Assembly (NCBI GenBank): GCA_021772735.1
Contig: JAJFLK010000110.1
Span: forward strand, 1 to 9,323
Direction: 5' to 3'
Source: Candidatus Sumerlaeota bacterium
GTDB lineage: Bacteria; Sumerlaeota; Sumerlaeia; MVZB01; JAJFLK01
Length of the DNA: 9,323 nucleotides
Below the pieces are notes generated by a model. The model was not told where the DNA came from. It saw only the letters and a list, made by a program, of their open reading frames with translations, and made no database searches. A program made the position numbers and the translations under genes. Of the stretch, positions 1 to 5,843 are shown piece after piece; position 1 is the stretch's first letter; each line of letters starts with the position of its first letter.

Positions 1-2
1 GC

Positions 3-188
3 CTCGAGGCTGCCGAGGCTCTGGAGCTGCGGCTCGTCTCCGCCGTCGTCGATCCTGCGGAACTCGAAGCCGAGACCGGGCGGTGGACGGCTATAATCGC
101 CCAGGCGCCACGCGCGAATCTGATTCGGACCAAGGCCAAGATCATCCGCCGCGCCGCGATCGTAGGCGGCAGGACGCTCGATCTGTAA
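3..188 (+). CDS. Enoyl-CoA hydratase/isomerase (crotonase) family protein, C-terminal end only
   Basis: The reading frame is open from base 3 to a TAA at 186-188 and gives 61 residues; the start lies outside the window. The fragment reads AAEALELRLVSAVVDPAEL, which matches the crotonase-family segment where a helix (A.EAL.LGLV) leads into a conserved V..VV...EL turn. After it comes an amphipathic helix with A.APRANLIRTKAKIIRR, the usual place of the last helix that packs in the trimer. Family members hydrate or isomerise acyl-CoA thioesters in the cytoplasm, for example in fatty-acid oxidation. The oxyanion-hole and catalytic residues lie in the missing part, so substrate and reaction cannot be given. 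It converges on the EIIA gene across 55 bases with no clear terminator hairpin. The family call is probable; specific function is unknown. Confidence 0.68.
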   Translation, partial: LEAAEALELRLVSAVVDPAELEAETGRWTAIIAQAPRANLIRTKAKIIRRAAIVGGRTLDL

Positions 189-243
189 TCGCCGAAGCGC
201 GCCTACTCTTGAGACACCACCGGTAATCTCTAATGAGTCGAAG

Positions 244-711
244 CTATTTCGCGGCAAGACGCTTATCGGATTCGGTGAAAAGCGCGGCGACGGCTTCGGG
301 CAAGACCGAAGATCGCAGTTCTTCGAGCGTGCCCTGGCCGGTGGCGATGCGCGAGAGGCGCGCGAGAACACGAAGATGAACGTCCTGGTGCGAGGGCGGA
401 CCGAGCAGGAGCAGGATGAACTCGGTCGGATTTCCGTCGAGGGATTGATAATCGGTTCCGCCGGGGATGACGCCGATCGTCAGGATCAGCGTGTCGATCT
501 GCGGCGAAAAGGCGTGCGGGAAAGCGAACCCGTTTTTGACGCCGGTGGTGATGAGTTCCTCGCGTTTGACCAGCAGACGAGTCAGTCGATCGGGGTCGCG
601 GACCTCGCCGAGTTCGGCGAGCCTTCCGACCAAATCAGCGAGAAGCTCGGGCTTGGGCCGGGCCTCCAGGCCAAGGAATACGCGACGGGGTGAGATGATG
701 GCGTCGAGCAT
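244..711 (-). CDS. PTS EIIA domain protein, fructose/PtsN type
   Basis: A 155-residue single-domain protein, the normal size for a free-standing EIIA of the fructose/mannitol/Ntr class. These domains take a phosphoryl group from HPr or NPr on a histidine and pass it to a sugar permease or, in PtsN, act as a regulator. The active-site region is seen as REELITTGVKNGFAFPHA with phospho-acceptor His66. The second conserved histidine is His112 in QDVHLRVLARL. The ATG start is supported by AAGGTGA seven bases upstream. It lies 87 bases after the DUF151 nuclease gene on the same strand and probably shares its promoter. No HPr, EI or permease gene is near, so a regulatory PtsN-like role is more likely than sugar uptake, but this is inference. 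The family assignment is secure; the partner is not known. Confidence 0.9.
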   Translation of the reverse strand: MLDAIISPRRVFLGLEARPKPELLADLVGRLAELGEVRDPDRLTRLLVKREELITTGVKNGFAFPHAFSPQIDTLILTIGVIPGGTDYQSLDGNPTEFILLLLGPPSHQDVHLRVLARLSRIATGQGTLEELRSSVLPEAVAALFTESDKRLAAK

Positions 712-798
712 CAGGCGATCACCTTGCGCCCCGCGCCGGGATCGGGAATTACCCGCGCCGCAGGATGTCCGGGCGAAGGCACGTTGTCGAGCTGGGCG

Positions 799-1233
799 CT
801 ATTCGAATTCATTGTTCTCCGGGTCATGGCCGATCCCATCCAGGATATGGCTGGCAACAAAAATAGGAACGGACTTGCGCGCGGCCAATACGAGCGCATC
901 CGACGGACGCGCATCGACGAGGGCCTCTGTGCCATCGGTCAACGTGAGGCCGAGCTTGGCGAAGAACGTATCCTCGCGAAGATCATCAACGATGACACGC
1001 CGAAGCTCTGCGCCGGTGGCCTCGATAACATTGATGATAAGATCGTGAGTCATCGGTCGCGGAACGGACTTGCCGTGGATGGCACGGTCGAGCGCATCCA
1101 TCTCGCTGAACCCGATGAAGATCGGGAACTGGCGTTCGCCATCGACTTCGCTCAGAATCATAATCTGAGCGCCGGGGCCTTCGGTCAGTTGAATCTCTCG
1201 CAGGCCGACCTCGACCAGTTCAATGTTTTCCAT
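799..1233 (-). CDS. Bifunctional nuclease family protein (DUF151/BFN domain)
   Basis: A 144-residue protein that is essentially one BFN (DUF151) domain. The diagnostic features are an N-terminal strand pair around the segment ending FPIFIGFSEMDAL (residues 36-48), the helix DRAIHGKSVPRPMTHDL (49-65), and the core motif VDARPSDALVLAARKSVPIFV (106-126, quoted in part here). Domains of this family were named for combined DNase and RNase activity in plant and bacterial members; in most bacteria the physiological role is undefined. The protein has no signal peptide or membrane segment, so it is probably cytoplasmic. The start ATG is preceded by GGGAG about 13 bases upstream and AAAAGG immediately upstream. 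A strong promoter lies 30-60 bases further up. It is the first gene of a likely two-gene unit with the EIIA gene. Confidence 0.92.
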   Translation of the reverse strand: MENIELVEVGLREIQLTEGPGAQIMILSEVDGERQFPIFIGFSEMDALDRAIHGKSVPRPMTHDLIINVIEATGAELRRVIVDDLREDTFFAKLGLTLTDGTEALVDARPSDALVLAARKSVPIFVASHILDGIGHDPENNEFE

Positions 1234-1263
1234 ACCTTTTCGCTCACTCCCCGCCGTGCGGTT

Positions 1264-1293
1264 ATTTTAGATACCCCCTCGCGACGGTGTCAA
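1264..1293 (-). promoter_or_regulatory. Sigma70-type promoter for the nuclease-EIIA unit
   Basis: Reading the minus strand, a perfect -35 hexamer TTGACA (1293-1288) is followed after 18 bases by TAAAAT (1269-1264), five of six matches to TATAAT. Transcription would begin near 1257, leaving a leader of about 25 bases before the ATG at 1233. This is the best promoter match in the window. It lies in the 256-base divergent space between the nuclease gene and the thioesterase gene. Confidence 0.6.
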
Positions 1294-1489
1294 ATCAAGT
1301 TGCGCCTGAACGGAACTGCTCGCGGCCCGCCCCAGAGCCCGGCTCGGTTGAATTTAAGCGTCAATCGCGGGGTCTCGGCGCGCGGCCAAGTCTCATTGCA
1401 TCCCGGGGCGCGAAGTTGCACAATCCGTCGCCCCAATCGGCTCCGGCGTACCCGAATGCCCGGTGCCATGCGGAAGGCGATGCGAAGAC

Positions 1490-1945
1490 GTGAATCAAAC
1501 CGGCATTACGAATCCTCAAGATCATGGCCGCGCGTATTGCCGCGTGACCTACCGCATGACGGACCAGATGGGCGTCGTTTATTACGGGAATTATCTTGAG
1601 CTGTTCGAGATGGGCCGCGTCGAGCTGATGCGCAGCCGTGGGATTCGATATTTGGATATGGAAACCGATGGATACCTGCTGCCGGTCACACACGCGGCCT
1701 GCACATACGTAGCTCCGGCGCGATATGATGACCTGCTACAGATAACAACGCGGATCGAGAAGATCACGCGAGTGCGCGTTAACTTCGCGTACGAGATTGC
1801 ACTCTCGGGCGAGGAAAAATTGCTGGCTACGGGAACGACGCATCACGCGATCGTATCGCGCGAAGGCAGACCGAGGCGGCTGAGTCACGAGTGGTTCGAC
1901 GCGCTAAAGATCATGGCCGAGGCGCCTGAGGAAAGCCGGTCTTAA
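1490..1945 (+). CDS. Acyl-CoA thioesterase, YbgC/4-hydroxybenzoyl-CoA thioesterase family
   Basis: A single hotdog-fold domain of 151 residues that hydrolyses acyl-CoA thioesters in the cytoplasm. The family signature is clear: YRMTDQMGVVYYGNYLELFE with the catalytic Asp25 (numbered from the chosen start), followed by the helix MGRVELMRSRG. In classical YbgC the motif reads GVVYHxNY; here the histidine position is Tyr, a change also seen in relatives. Downstream are the expected strands, including YVAPARYDDLL and ATGTTHHAIVSREGRPRRL. I chose the GTG at 1490, which has GGAAGG 12 bases upstream. An in-frame GTG at 1463 would add nine residues but has no ribosome binding site. YbgC proteins are often linked to the Tol-Pal operon or to phospholipid metabolism; no tol gene is visible here. 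Its TAA overlaps the stop of the convergent ACP-like gene, which may be relevant since that protein is built of carrier-protein halves. Confidence 0.9.
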   Translation: MNQTGITNPQDHGRAYCRVTYRMTDQMGVVYYGNYLELFEMGRVELMRSRGIRYLDMETDGYLLPVTHAACTYVAPARYDDLLQITTRIEKITRVRVNFAYEIALSGEEKLLATGTTHHAIVSREGRPRRLSHEWFDALKIMAEAPEESRS

Positions 1946-2640
1946 AACCCAAGATCTTTGACGAAGTCAGTGTCAGGCGTGATTTGGCTTGCCTTAACGC
2001 CAAGTTGATCGACCACGATATCCTGAATGGCTTGCCAGAGCTCCTGCTCGTTCCAGGCTTCACGGGCCTCCGCAATCCGGCGAAAGTTGAGGCCAAGGGT
2101 AGTCTTCGCCAACAAACCCACCGTGCCACAGTTTTCGGGTATATGGATCGCAAGCGGCTCCGTCATCAAGTGCATAAGAAAGAAGGCGGGTAGCGCGGAA
2201 ATTCCGAGCGCCCATGCCTGCGCCTGGGATAGATGGTCGCTCATCGAACCGACGATCACGGATAGAATTGCCGCGATGAAACCTGCGATCAGGCCTCGCT
2301 CAAGCCAGCCAGCCCTTTTCAAATCGGGCAGATCCCATTGAAGTCGTTCCGATAGAGCTCTCCACGCTCGGCGTCGTTGTGACTGCGGCACTAGGGATTC
2401 CACATCGCTCGCAGGAACGACTGCCTCTCGTGGCACGCCAAACTCGCTTCCGAACACGCATCGGAACTGATAGAAGACATGACTCGTCAGGCAGTCTCGT
2501 GACGCAGACGGCTGAAGCTTCGACTTTACGAGGTCACACAAGTCTCCGACCGTTCTGATGTCCAACACCTCTTCATCTTCGACGGAAATGGCGAATCGCT
2601 CTTCGACTTCCAGGAGGAGCTCAAGGTAGTCCAGACCCAT
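1942..2640 (-). CDS. Membrane protein with split, permuted acyl-carrier-protein halves
   Basis: A 232-residue protein. Residues 1-42 match the second half of an acyl carrier protein: LDYLELLLEVEERF aligns with the helix LDTVELVMALEEEF of E. coli ACP, followed by a typical helix III region and IRTVGDLCDLV. Residues 200-232 match the first half: LWQAIQDIVVDQLGV, then ITPDTDFVKDLGF, and the protein stops just where ACPs have Asp-Ser. The serine that carries phosphopantetheine is therefore absent; Met1-Gly2 occupy its place. Residues 54-105 look like another degenerate ACP-like unit. Two hydrophobic helices (about 116-133 and 142-159) form a membrane hairpin that leaves both ends on the same, probably cytoplasmic, side. 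The start ATG has GAAGG about ten bases upstream; the longer open frame above it only shadows rpe. Function is unknown; a non-acylated docking role is conceivable. I have a memory of similar proteins labelled acyl carrier protein in planctomycetes, which I cannot verify here. Confidence 0.75.
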   Translation of the reverse strand: MGLDYLELLLEVEERFAISVEDEEVLDIRTVGDLCDLVKSKLQPSASRDCLTSHVFYQFRCVFGSEFGVPREAVVPASDVESLVPQSQRRRAWRALSERLQWDLPDLKRAGWLERGLIAGFIAAILSVIVGSMSDHLSQAQAWALGISALPAFFLMHLMTEPLAIHIPENCGTVGLLAKTTLGLNFRRIAEAREAWNEQELWQAIQDIVVDQLGVKASQITPDTDFVKDLGF

Positions 2641-2829
2641 GGTTGTGCGACCTTCGGAATAATATAAGCCGCCTGAACGCCTTGGCTTCTCGGGAATTAG
2701 GACAGCGCGTCCCCATTTTGTCACCTTGAAAGTTCGGGCAAAAGCGTATAGAAACCACATGGCACGAATCCAAATGTTGATGCCGCTGGGCACCGATTCC
2801 AAGTTCATCGCGGCGAGTGGACCTGAGCA

Positions 2830-3612
2830 ATGGCCCGTCGAGCGCCTAAATGCGCAAAAGACGAATACTTCTCGGACGGCGCACACAAAGAGGCGCTGAT
2901 TGCGCCATCGATCCTGAGCGCGGATTTCGCGAACCTGGGTCGCGAGCTGGCGCGATGCCGCCGGGCCAAAGCGCGGTGGATTCATATCGACATCATGGAC
3001 GGGCATTTCGTGCCGAACCTGACGATGGGTCCATCGCTGGTGAAAAGTCTTCGCGCCGCCGAACCCGGGCTTCTTCTTGACGCGCATCTGATGATCGAGA
3101 AGCCGATGAAATTCGCCGAGGCATTCAGCGAAGCGGGCGCCGAAGTCATCACGATCCACGCCGAAACATCCGCGAATCTCGTGCGCGATCTGCGCAAGCT
3201 CCGCCGGATGGGATTGAAGGCCGGAATTTCCATCAAACCAAAGACGCCGGTCCGGGCGATTATTGATTGCCTGAGCGAGGTGGACCTGGTGCTCGTGATG
3301 ACCGTCGAGCCGGGCTTCGGCGGGCAGTCATTGATCCCGAGCGCGCTGAACAAGGTTCGCGAACTAGATCTGCTCCGCAAGAAACGCGGACTTGAATTTC
3401 GGCTGCAGGTCGATGGAGGCATCAGCCCGGCCACCGCGCCGCTTGCAGCCGCGGCCGGAGCCGATGTACTCGTGGCGGGCTCGGCCGTTTTCAATTCCGG
3501 CTCGGCCATCTCCGATAACCTGGCGGCCTTGCGTTCGGCCATCGCGCAGCCGAGCGTCAAGATCCGAACGATAGGCCGCAAACCCAGCCGCAACGCAAAG
3601 AAAAAGACCTGA
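2830..3612 (+). CDS. rpe: Ribulose-phosphate 3-epimerase
   Basis: A 260-residue TIM-barrel enzyme that interconverts ribulose 5-phosphate and xylulose 5-phosphate in the pentose phosphate pathway. Motifs appear in the family order: IAPSILSADFANLG (24-37), WIHIDIMDGHFVPNLTMGP (50-68), DAHLMIEKP (84-92), TIHAE, KAGISIKPKTP, VLVMTVEPGFGGQ (154-166), VDGGI (194-198) and ADVLVAGSAVF. By family alignment the metal ligands are His52, Asp54, His86 and Asp195, with Asp54 and Asp195 as the acid-base pair, and all are present. The ATG at 2830 is the only usual start in frame before the core and gives about 20 extra N-terminal residues. Its ribosome binding site is weak. The C-terminus carries a basic tail ending NAKKKT. 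It is divergent from the ACP-like gene and is followed about 75 bases later by a strong terminator, so it is probably monocistronic. Confidence 0.97.
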   Translation: MARRAPKCAKDEYFSDGAHKEALIAPSILSADFANLGRELARCRRAKARWIHIDIMDGHFVPNLTMGPSLVKSLRAAEPGLLLDAHLMIEKPMKFAEAFSEAGAEVITIHAETSANLVRDLRKLRRMGLKAGISIKPKTPVRAIIDCLSEVDLVLVMTVEPGFGGQSLIPSALNKVRELDLLRKKRGLEFRLQVDGGISPATAPLAAAAGADVLVAGSAVFNSGSAISDNLAALRSAIAQPSVKIRTIGRKPSRNAKKKT

Positions 3613-3685
3613 AATCAAGATTGATGATTCGAGATCCGCTCGGCGCGCGTCGGCGAAAACCGCGCCGGGATGGAATCTTGACAGC

Positions 3686-3731
3686 AAAAAAATATCCCGG
3701 AAAGCCGATGACGGCCTCCGGGATATATTTT
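3686..3731. terminator. Strong bidirectional intrinsic terminator
   Basis: A perfect ten-base-pair stem ATATCCCGGA (3692-3701) with TCCGGGATAT (3717-3726) closes a 15-base loop. That loop itself can pair GCCG with CGGC around ATGA. On the minus strand the hairpin runs into seven T residues (A7 at 3686-3692 on the plus strand). On the plus strand it is followed by ATTTT. The position between convergent rpe and the histone-like gene fits termination of both, although it lies some 290 bases beyond the latter's stop. Confidence 0.85.
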
Positions 3732-3892
3732 GGAAATTCGCGAGATGGCCACAACTCGGTGCAAGAGGTCCACTCTTGGATCTGCATCGAGGGTGGCTGG
3801 CGCGGCGGGCAAAGTTGAAGAGCCGGGGTGTGGTGGACAATGCGTCCGAACTTTGCTGTTGAATCAACCGCTCCCGCGCCGTTGTCAGATCA

Positions 3893-3932
3893 GGCGGGCG
3901 CGAGGCCGGCATTTCCGGTTCCCACGCCCGCC
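3893..3932. repeat. GC-rich inverted repeat, function unclear
   Basis: A perfect eight-base inverted repeat GGCGGGCG (3893-3900) and CGCCCGCC (3925-3932) encloses a second possible stem GGCCGG/CCGGTT (two wobble pairs) with a short loop. Neither strand has a T run directly after it, so it is not a standard intrinsic terminator. It lies about 80 bases beyond the stop of the histone-like gene and could protect or end that transcript. Confidence 0.4.
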
Positions 3933-4013
3933 CTTTGGATCTGAAGTTCTCGTTCCTTCCCACTTTTCTCAAAGTGTGCCCGAAACGCGGATTGGCCGCT
4001 TCCGGGGGACCAG

Positions 4014-4220
4014 CTAGCGCCGTTTCTTGGTGGCCTTCTTCTTCTTGGTGGCCTTTTTCTTCTTGGTGGCCTTCTTCTTCTTCACGGCCTTGCGCTTGGT
4101 GGCTTTTTTCTTTTTCGTGGCCTTCTTCTTTTTCGTGGCCTTCTTCTTCACGGCCTTGCGCTTAGTGGCCTTTTTCTTCTTCGTGGCCTTTTTTTTCTTC
4201 GCGGCCTTTTTCTTTGCCAT
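4014..4220 (-). CDS. Lysine-rich histone H1-like protein with KKKKAT repeats
   Basis: A 68-residue, extremely basic protein composed almost only of Lys, Ala, Thr, Arg and Val. After MAKKKAA it is built of KKKKAT hexads broken by KRKAV pentads at 20-24 and 42-46, and it ends KKRR. Such tails resemble the C-terminal domain of eukaryotic histone H1 and bacterial H1-like proteins (chlamydial Hc1/Hc2, AlgP-type repeats), which bind and condense DNA by charge. The short length and lack of a folded domain mean this protein is only the tail-like part. The start at 4220 is decided by AAAAGGAG seven bases upstream; an upstream ATG at 4268 adds 16 residues but has no such site. It has a long, potentially structured leader. 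A nucleoid role is inferred from composition; binding of RNA is an alternative. Confidence 0.85.
   Translation of the reverse strand: MAKKKAAKKKKATKKKKATKRKAVKKKATKKKKATKKKKATKRKAVKKKKATKKKKATKKKKATKKRR
4029..4199 (-). repeat. Coding tandem repeat (18/15-base units) in the histone-like gene
   Basis: Residues 8-64 are encoded by imperfect tandem units, eight KKKKAT/KKKAT units (18 or 15 bases) and two KRKAV units (15 bases). On the plus strand the units appear as variants of GTGGCCTTCTTCTTC. A larger block of two hexads followed by KRKAV recurs with a 22-residue (66-base) period, which suggests growth by duplication of a multi-unit block. One unit (KKKAT, 25-29) lacks a lysine codon. Synonymous AAG/AAA variation between units shows that the array is not freshly expanded. 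Confidence 0.8.
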
Positions 4221-4438
4221 GAACAATCTCCTTTTCCCGTGGCATTTGGATTGTGCGCCACACCCCATGTGGCTTTTGCCGTGTTCGATTCAGTAAGTCA
4301 GAATCGCTTTCGCGATTGAAACCTGACGGCGGGAACTGAATCAAAAAAAGCGTGTGACCTTTCACGGCAAATCTACTTCAACTGCTCGCATCGAAAGCAG
4401 TCTGCAAAGTTTTCCTTTACGTCCCGTTATCTTGTCAA
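4221..4438 (-). promoter_or_regulatory. Putative structured leader of the histone-like gene
   Basis: Upstream of the start, on the minus strand in order, are: a perfect TTGACA (4438-4433) with no good -10; a hairpin ACTGCT/AGCAGT (4401-4381); a weak hairpin CGTG/CACG (4366-4351) followed by C and T7 (4349-4343), terminator-like; a nested structure closed by GATTCAGT/ACTGAATC (4342-4287) with an inner stem AATCGC-GAAA-GCGATT, a GNRA tetraloop; a hairpin GCCACA/TGTGGC (4273-4257); and then the ribosome binding site AAAAGGAG (4235-4228). The stems are seen directly; that they form in one transcript and regulate the gene is inference. The T7 element could instead be the terminator of thiO, which lies upstream in the same direction. 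The remaining space 4439-4648 holds only the inverted repeat at 4574-4616. Confidence 0.4.
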
Positions 4439-4573
4439 GATGAAAAGAGTTGATTTGCGCGACACGCGAATTTTTTTTCTCCGCTACGATCGCGCTGCTT
4501 TGCTCAAGGACGATGCGCGCATTGCTTTTTCGCGCGTGACAATTTCATTTCGCACCTTGCCCGCATCAACATC

Positions 4574-4616
4574 GCGCTCAAATTTTCTCGGCGTTCGCAG
4601 AACTAAACTTGAGCGC
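4574..4616. repeat. Inverted repeat in the space after thiO
   Basis: GCGCTCAA (4574-4581) and TTGAGCGC (4609-4616) form a perfect eight-base inverted repeat around 27 bases, starting about 30 bases beyond the thiO stop. No T run follows on the minus strand, so it is not a typical terminator; it could stabilise the thiO transcript end or be incidental. Confidence 0.35.
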
Positions 4617-4648
4617 AAACCCGATCGCGCACTCGTATCGCGCGCGGC

Positions 4649-5794
4649 TTACACGCCGAGCTTGCGGGCGGGCGCCGAAGCCGCGCCGAAGCGTTCGATA
4701 CCGAAAGGGCCAAGAGTCTCCGGCAGGGAGCCGGAGACGATATACTCGGTGATCAACTGCGCCGTAAGAGGCGCGAGCAGAATGCCGTTTCTGAAATGCC
4801 CGGTTGCGAGGACGAGCCCCTCGACCGGGGATGGGCCCATGATCGGGCGGCGGTCCGGCGTGCCCGGACGCAGTCCGGCCCAAGTCTCGGCAGCGGCGGC
4901 CTCGCGTAATGCCGGCACGACCGCGTAACTCGCGCTCAGCAGATCGCTGACCGCGCCGGCAAAGACGGACTTGTCGAATCCGGCGTCATGCTCTTCAGTC
5001 GCGCCGACGATGACGCGTCCGTCGAATCGCGGAACGAGATAAATATTTCGGCTGTGTAGCGTGCAGGAGAATTGCGGCGTTGCGCATTGCAGCAGGAGCA
5101 TCTGGCCTTTGACCGGATGGATCGGCAATGCAAACGGCAGTCCGGCGATCAGGCCCGACCAGCATCCGCCGGCGAGCACCACGCTTTGGGCGTGAATAGT
5201 CTCGCCGGGCAGCTCAACGCCCACGACGCGATCGCCATCGATCAACACCCGGTGGACAGGTGTCATTTCGCGAAGGTCGGCTCCGGCCCGGCGCGCGGAG
5301 ATTGCGTAGGCTTGAGTCATGAGCCGCGGATCGAGGCAGTGATCCTCGACGAATCGAACGGCCATTCGAATCGAATCGGAAACGGCGCTCTCGCGACGCG
5401 CGAGTTCGGAGGCGTCAAGGATCTCGCTCTGGACGCCGCAGCGACGTTGCCATGCCGCGCGCTTGAGCAGCGTCCGCTCCTCATCTTCATTAAAGGCGAC
5501 GTACAGCATTCCCTCGTCTCGATACTGCGGATCGATCGACGCCGAATCTCGCAGGCGCTCGACCGTTTCGGGAAAGCAGCGCCGCGCGGCAAGACAAAAA
5601 TCGAACCACTCGCCGGGTTCTTCCATCTCTGATTGAGGCGCGAGCATTCCGGCCGCCGCCCATGAGGCTTCGCGCCCGATGACGCCGCGCTCCAAAAGAA
5701 CGACGTCAAGCCCTTCAAGTGCGAGCGATTCGGCGAGCCCACAGCCAATGATGCCGCCGCCGATGATGGCGATGTCGCAAGTCTTTGAATTCAT
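4649..5794 (-). CDS. thiO: Glycine oxidase (FAD-dependent), thiamine biosynthesis type
   Basis: A 381-residue flavoprotein of the DAO family, near the usual length for ThiO. It oxidises glycine to iminoacetate (dehydroglycine), which the thiazole synthase complex uses to make the thiamine thiazole ring. The FAD-binding motif is at the N-terminus (IAIIGGGIIGCGLAESLA, 8-25), with the acidic ribose-binding end LLERG. REASWAAAGMLAPQ (41-54) is typical of ThiO. Near the C-terminus are GLRPGTPD (307-314) and ATGHFRNGILLAP (330-342); by family alignment Arg309 and Arg335 bind substrate. The chosen ATG has GGGAG about ten bases upstream and starts six residues before the first strand. The open frame upstream lacks any start signal and has no family match. 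No thiG, thiS or other thi gene is adjacent, so the pathway link comes from family alone. Other amino-acid oxidases of the same fold are possible. Confidence 0.9.
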   Translation of the reverse strand: MNSKTCDIAIIGGGIIGCGLAESLALEGLDVVLLERGVIGREASWAAAGMLAPQSEMEEPGEWFDFCLAARRCFPETVERLRDSASIDPQYRDEGMLYVAFNEDEERTLLKRAAWQRRCGVQSEILDASELARRESAVSDSIRMAVRFVEDHCLDPRLMTQAYAISARRAGADLREMTPVHRVLIDGDRVVGVELPGETIHAQSVVLAGGCWSGLIAGLPFALPIHPVKGQMLLLQCATPQFSCTLHSRNIYLVPRFDGRVIVGATEEHDAGFDKSVFAGAVSDLLSASYAVVPALREAAAAETWAGLRPGTPDRRPIMGPSPVEGLVLATGHFRNGILLAPLTAQLITEYIVSGSLPETLGPFGIERFGAASAPARKLGV

Positions 5795-5843
5795 CGAACC
5801 CGTGCTCCCGCGCCGACACCCGCAAGCGACGCCCCACAGCCGG

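Larger units (their letters stand above)
3613..4013. other. Gene-free convergent region between rpe and the histone-like gene
   Basis: About 400 bases without a convincing gene. It holds the bidirectional terminator at 3686-3731, a small perfect hairpin CAAGAG/CTCTTG at 3762-3778 and a GC-rich hairpin at 3893-3932. I looked for tRNA, tmRNA, SRP RNA and RNase P RNA signatures on both strands and saw none. Open frames here look like noise: no family motif and no ribosome binding site. Confidence 0.6.

Noticed and set aside
724..1599. Plus-strand open frame of 291 codons across the nuclease gene and the divergent space
   Set aside because: It runs antisense to the clear DUF151 gene and ends inside the thioesterase; the peptide is rich in Arg/Pro with no family motif, as expected of shadow frames in GC-rich DNA.
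2726..2752. TTGAAA ... TATAGA as an rpe promoter
   Set aside because: The spacer is 15 bases and the -10 matches only four of six positions; not good enough to list as a feature.
2641..3159. Upstream extension of the ACP-like frame to a 405-residue protein
   Set aside because: The extra part is antisense to the N-terminal half of rpe and crosses the divergent space; no motif, while the internal ATG at 2640 has a ribosome binding site and starts right at the ACP-like segment.
3364..3972. Minus-strand open frame of 202 codons after the histone-like gene
   Set aside because: It crosses the terminator hairpin and lies antisense to the end of rpe; no start signal and no recognisable domain.
4027..4296. 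Plus-strand frame encoding repeats of VAFFF
   Set aside because: It is only the antisense of the KKKKAT repeats; the apparent hydrophobic repeat is a by-product of AAG/AAA codons read on the other strand.
4458..4478. Short CGCG/CGCG hairpin followed by T8 on the plus strand
   Set aside because: It looks like a small terminator, but no plus-strand gene precedes it, the stem is four base pairs with a three-base loop, and it is more likely a chance AT run.
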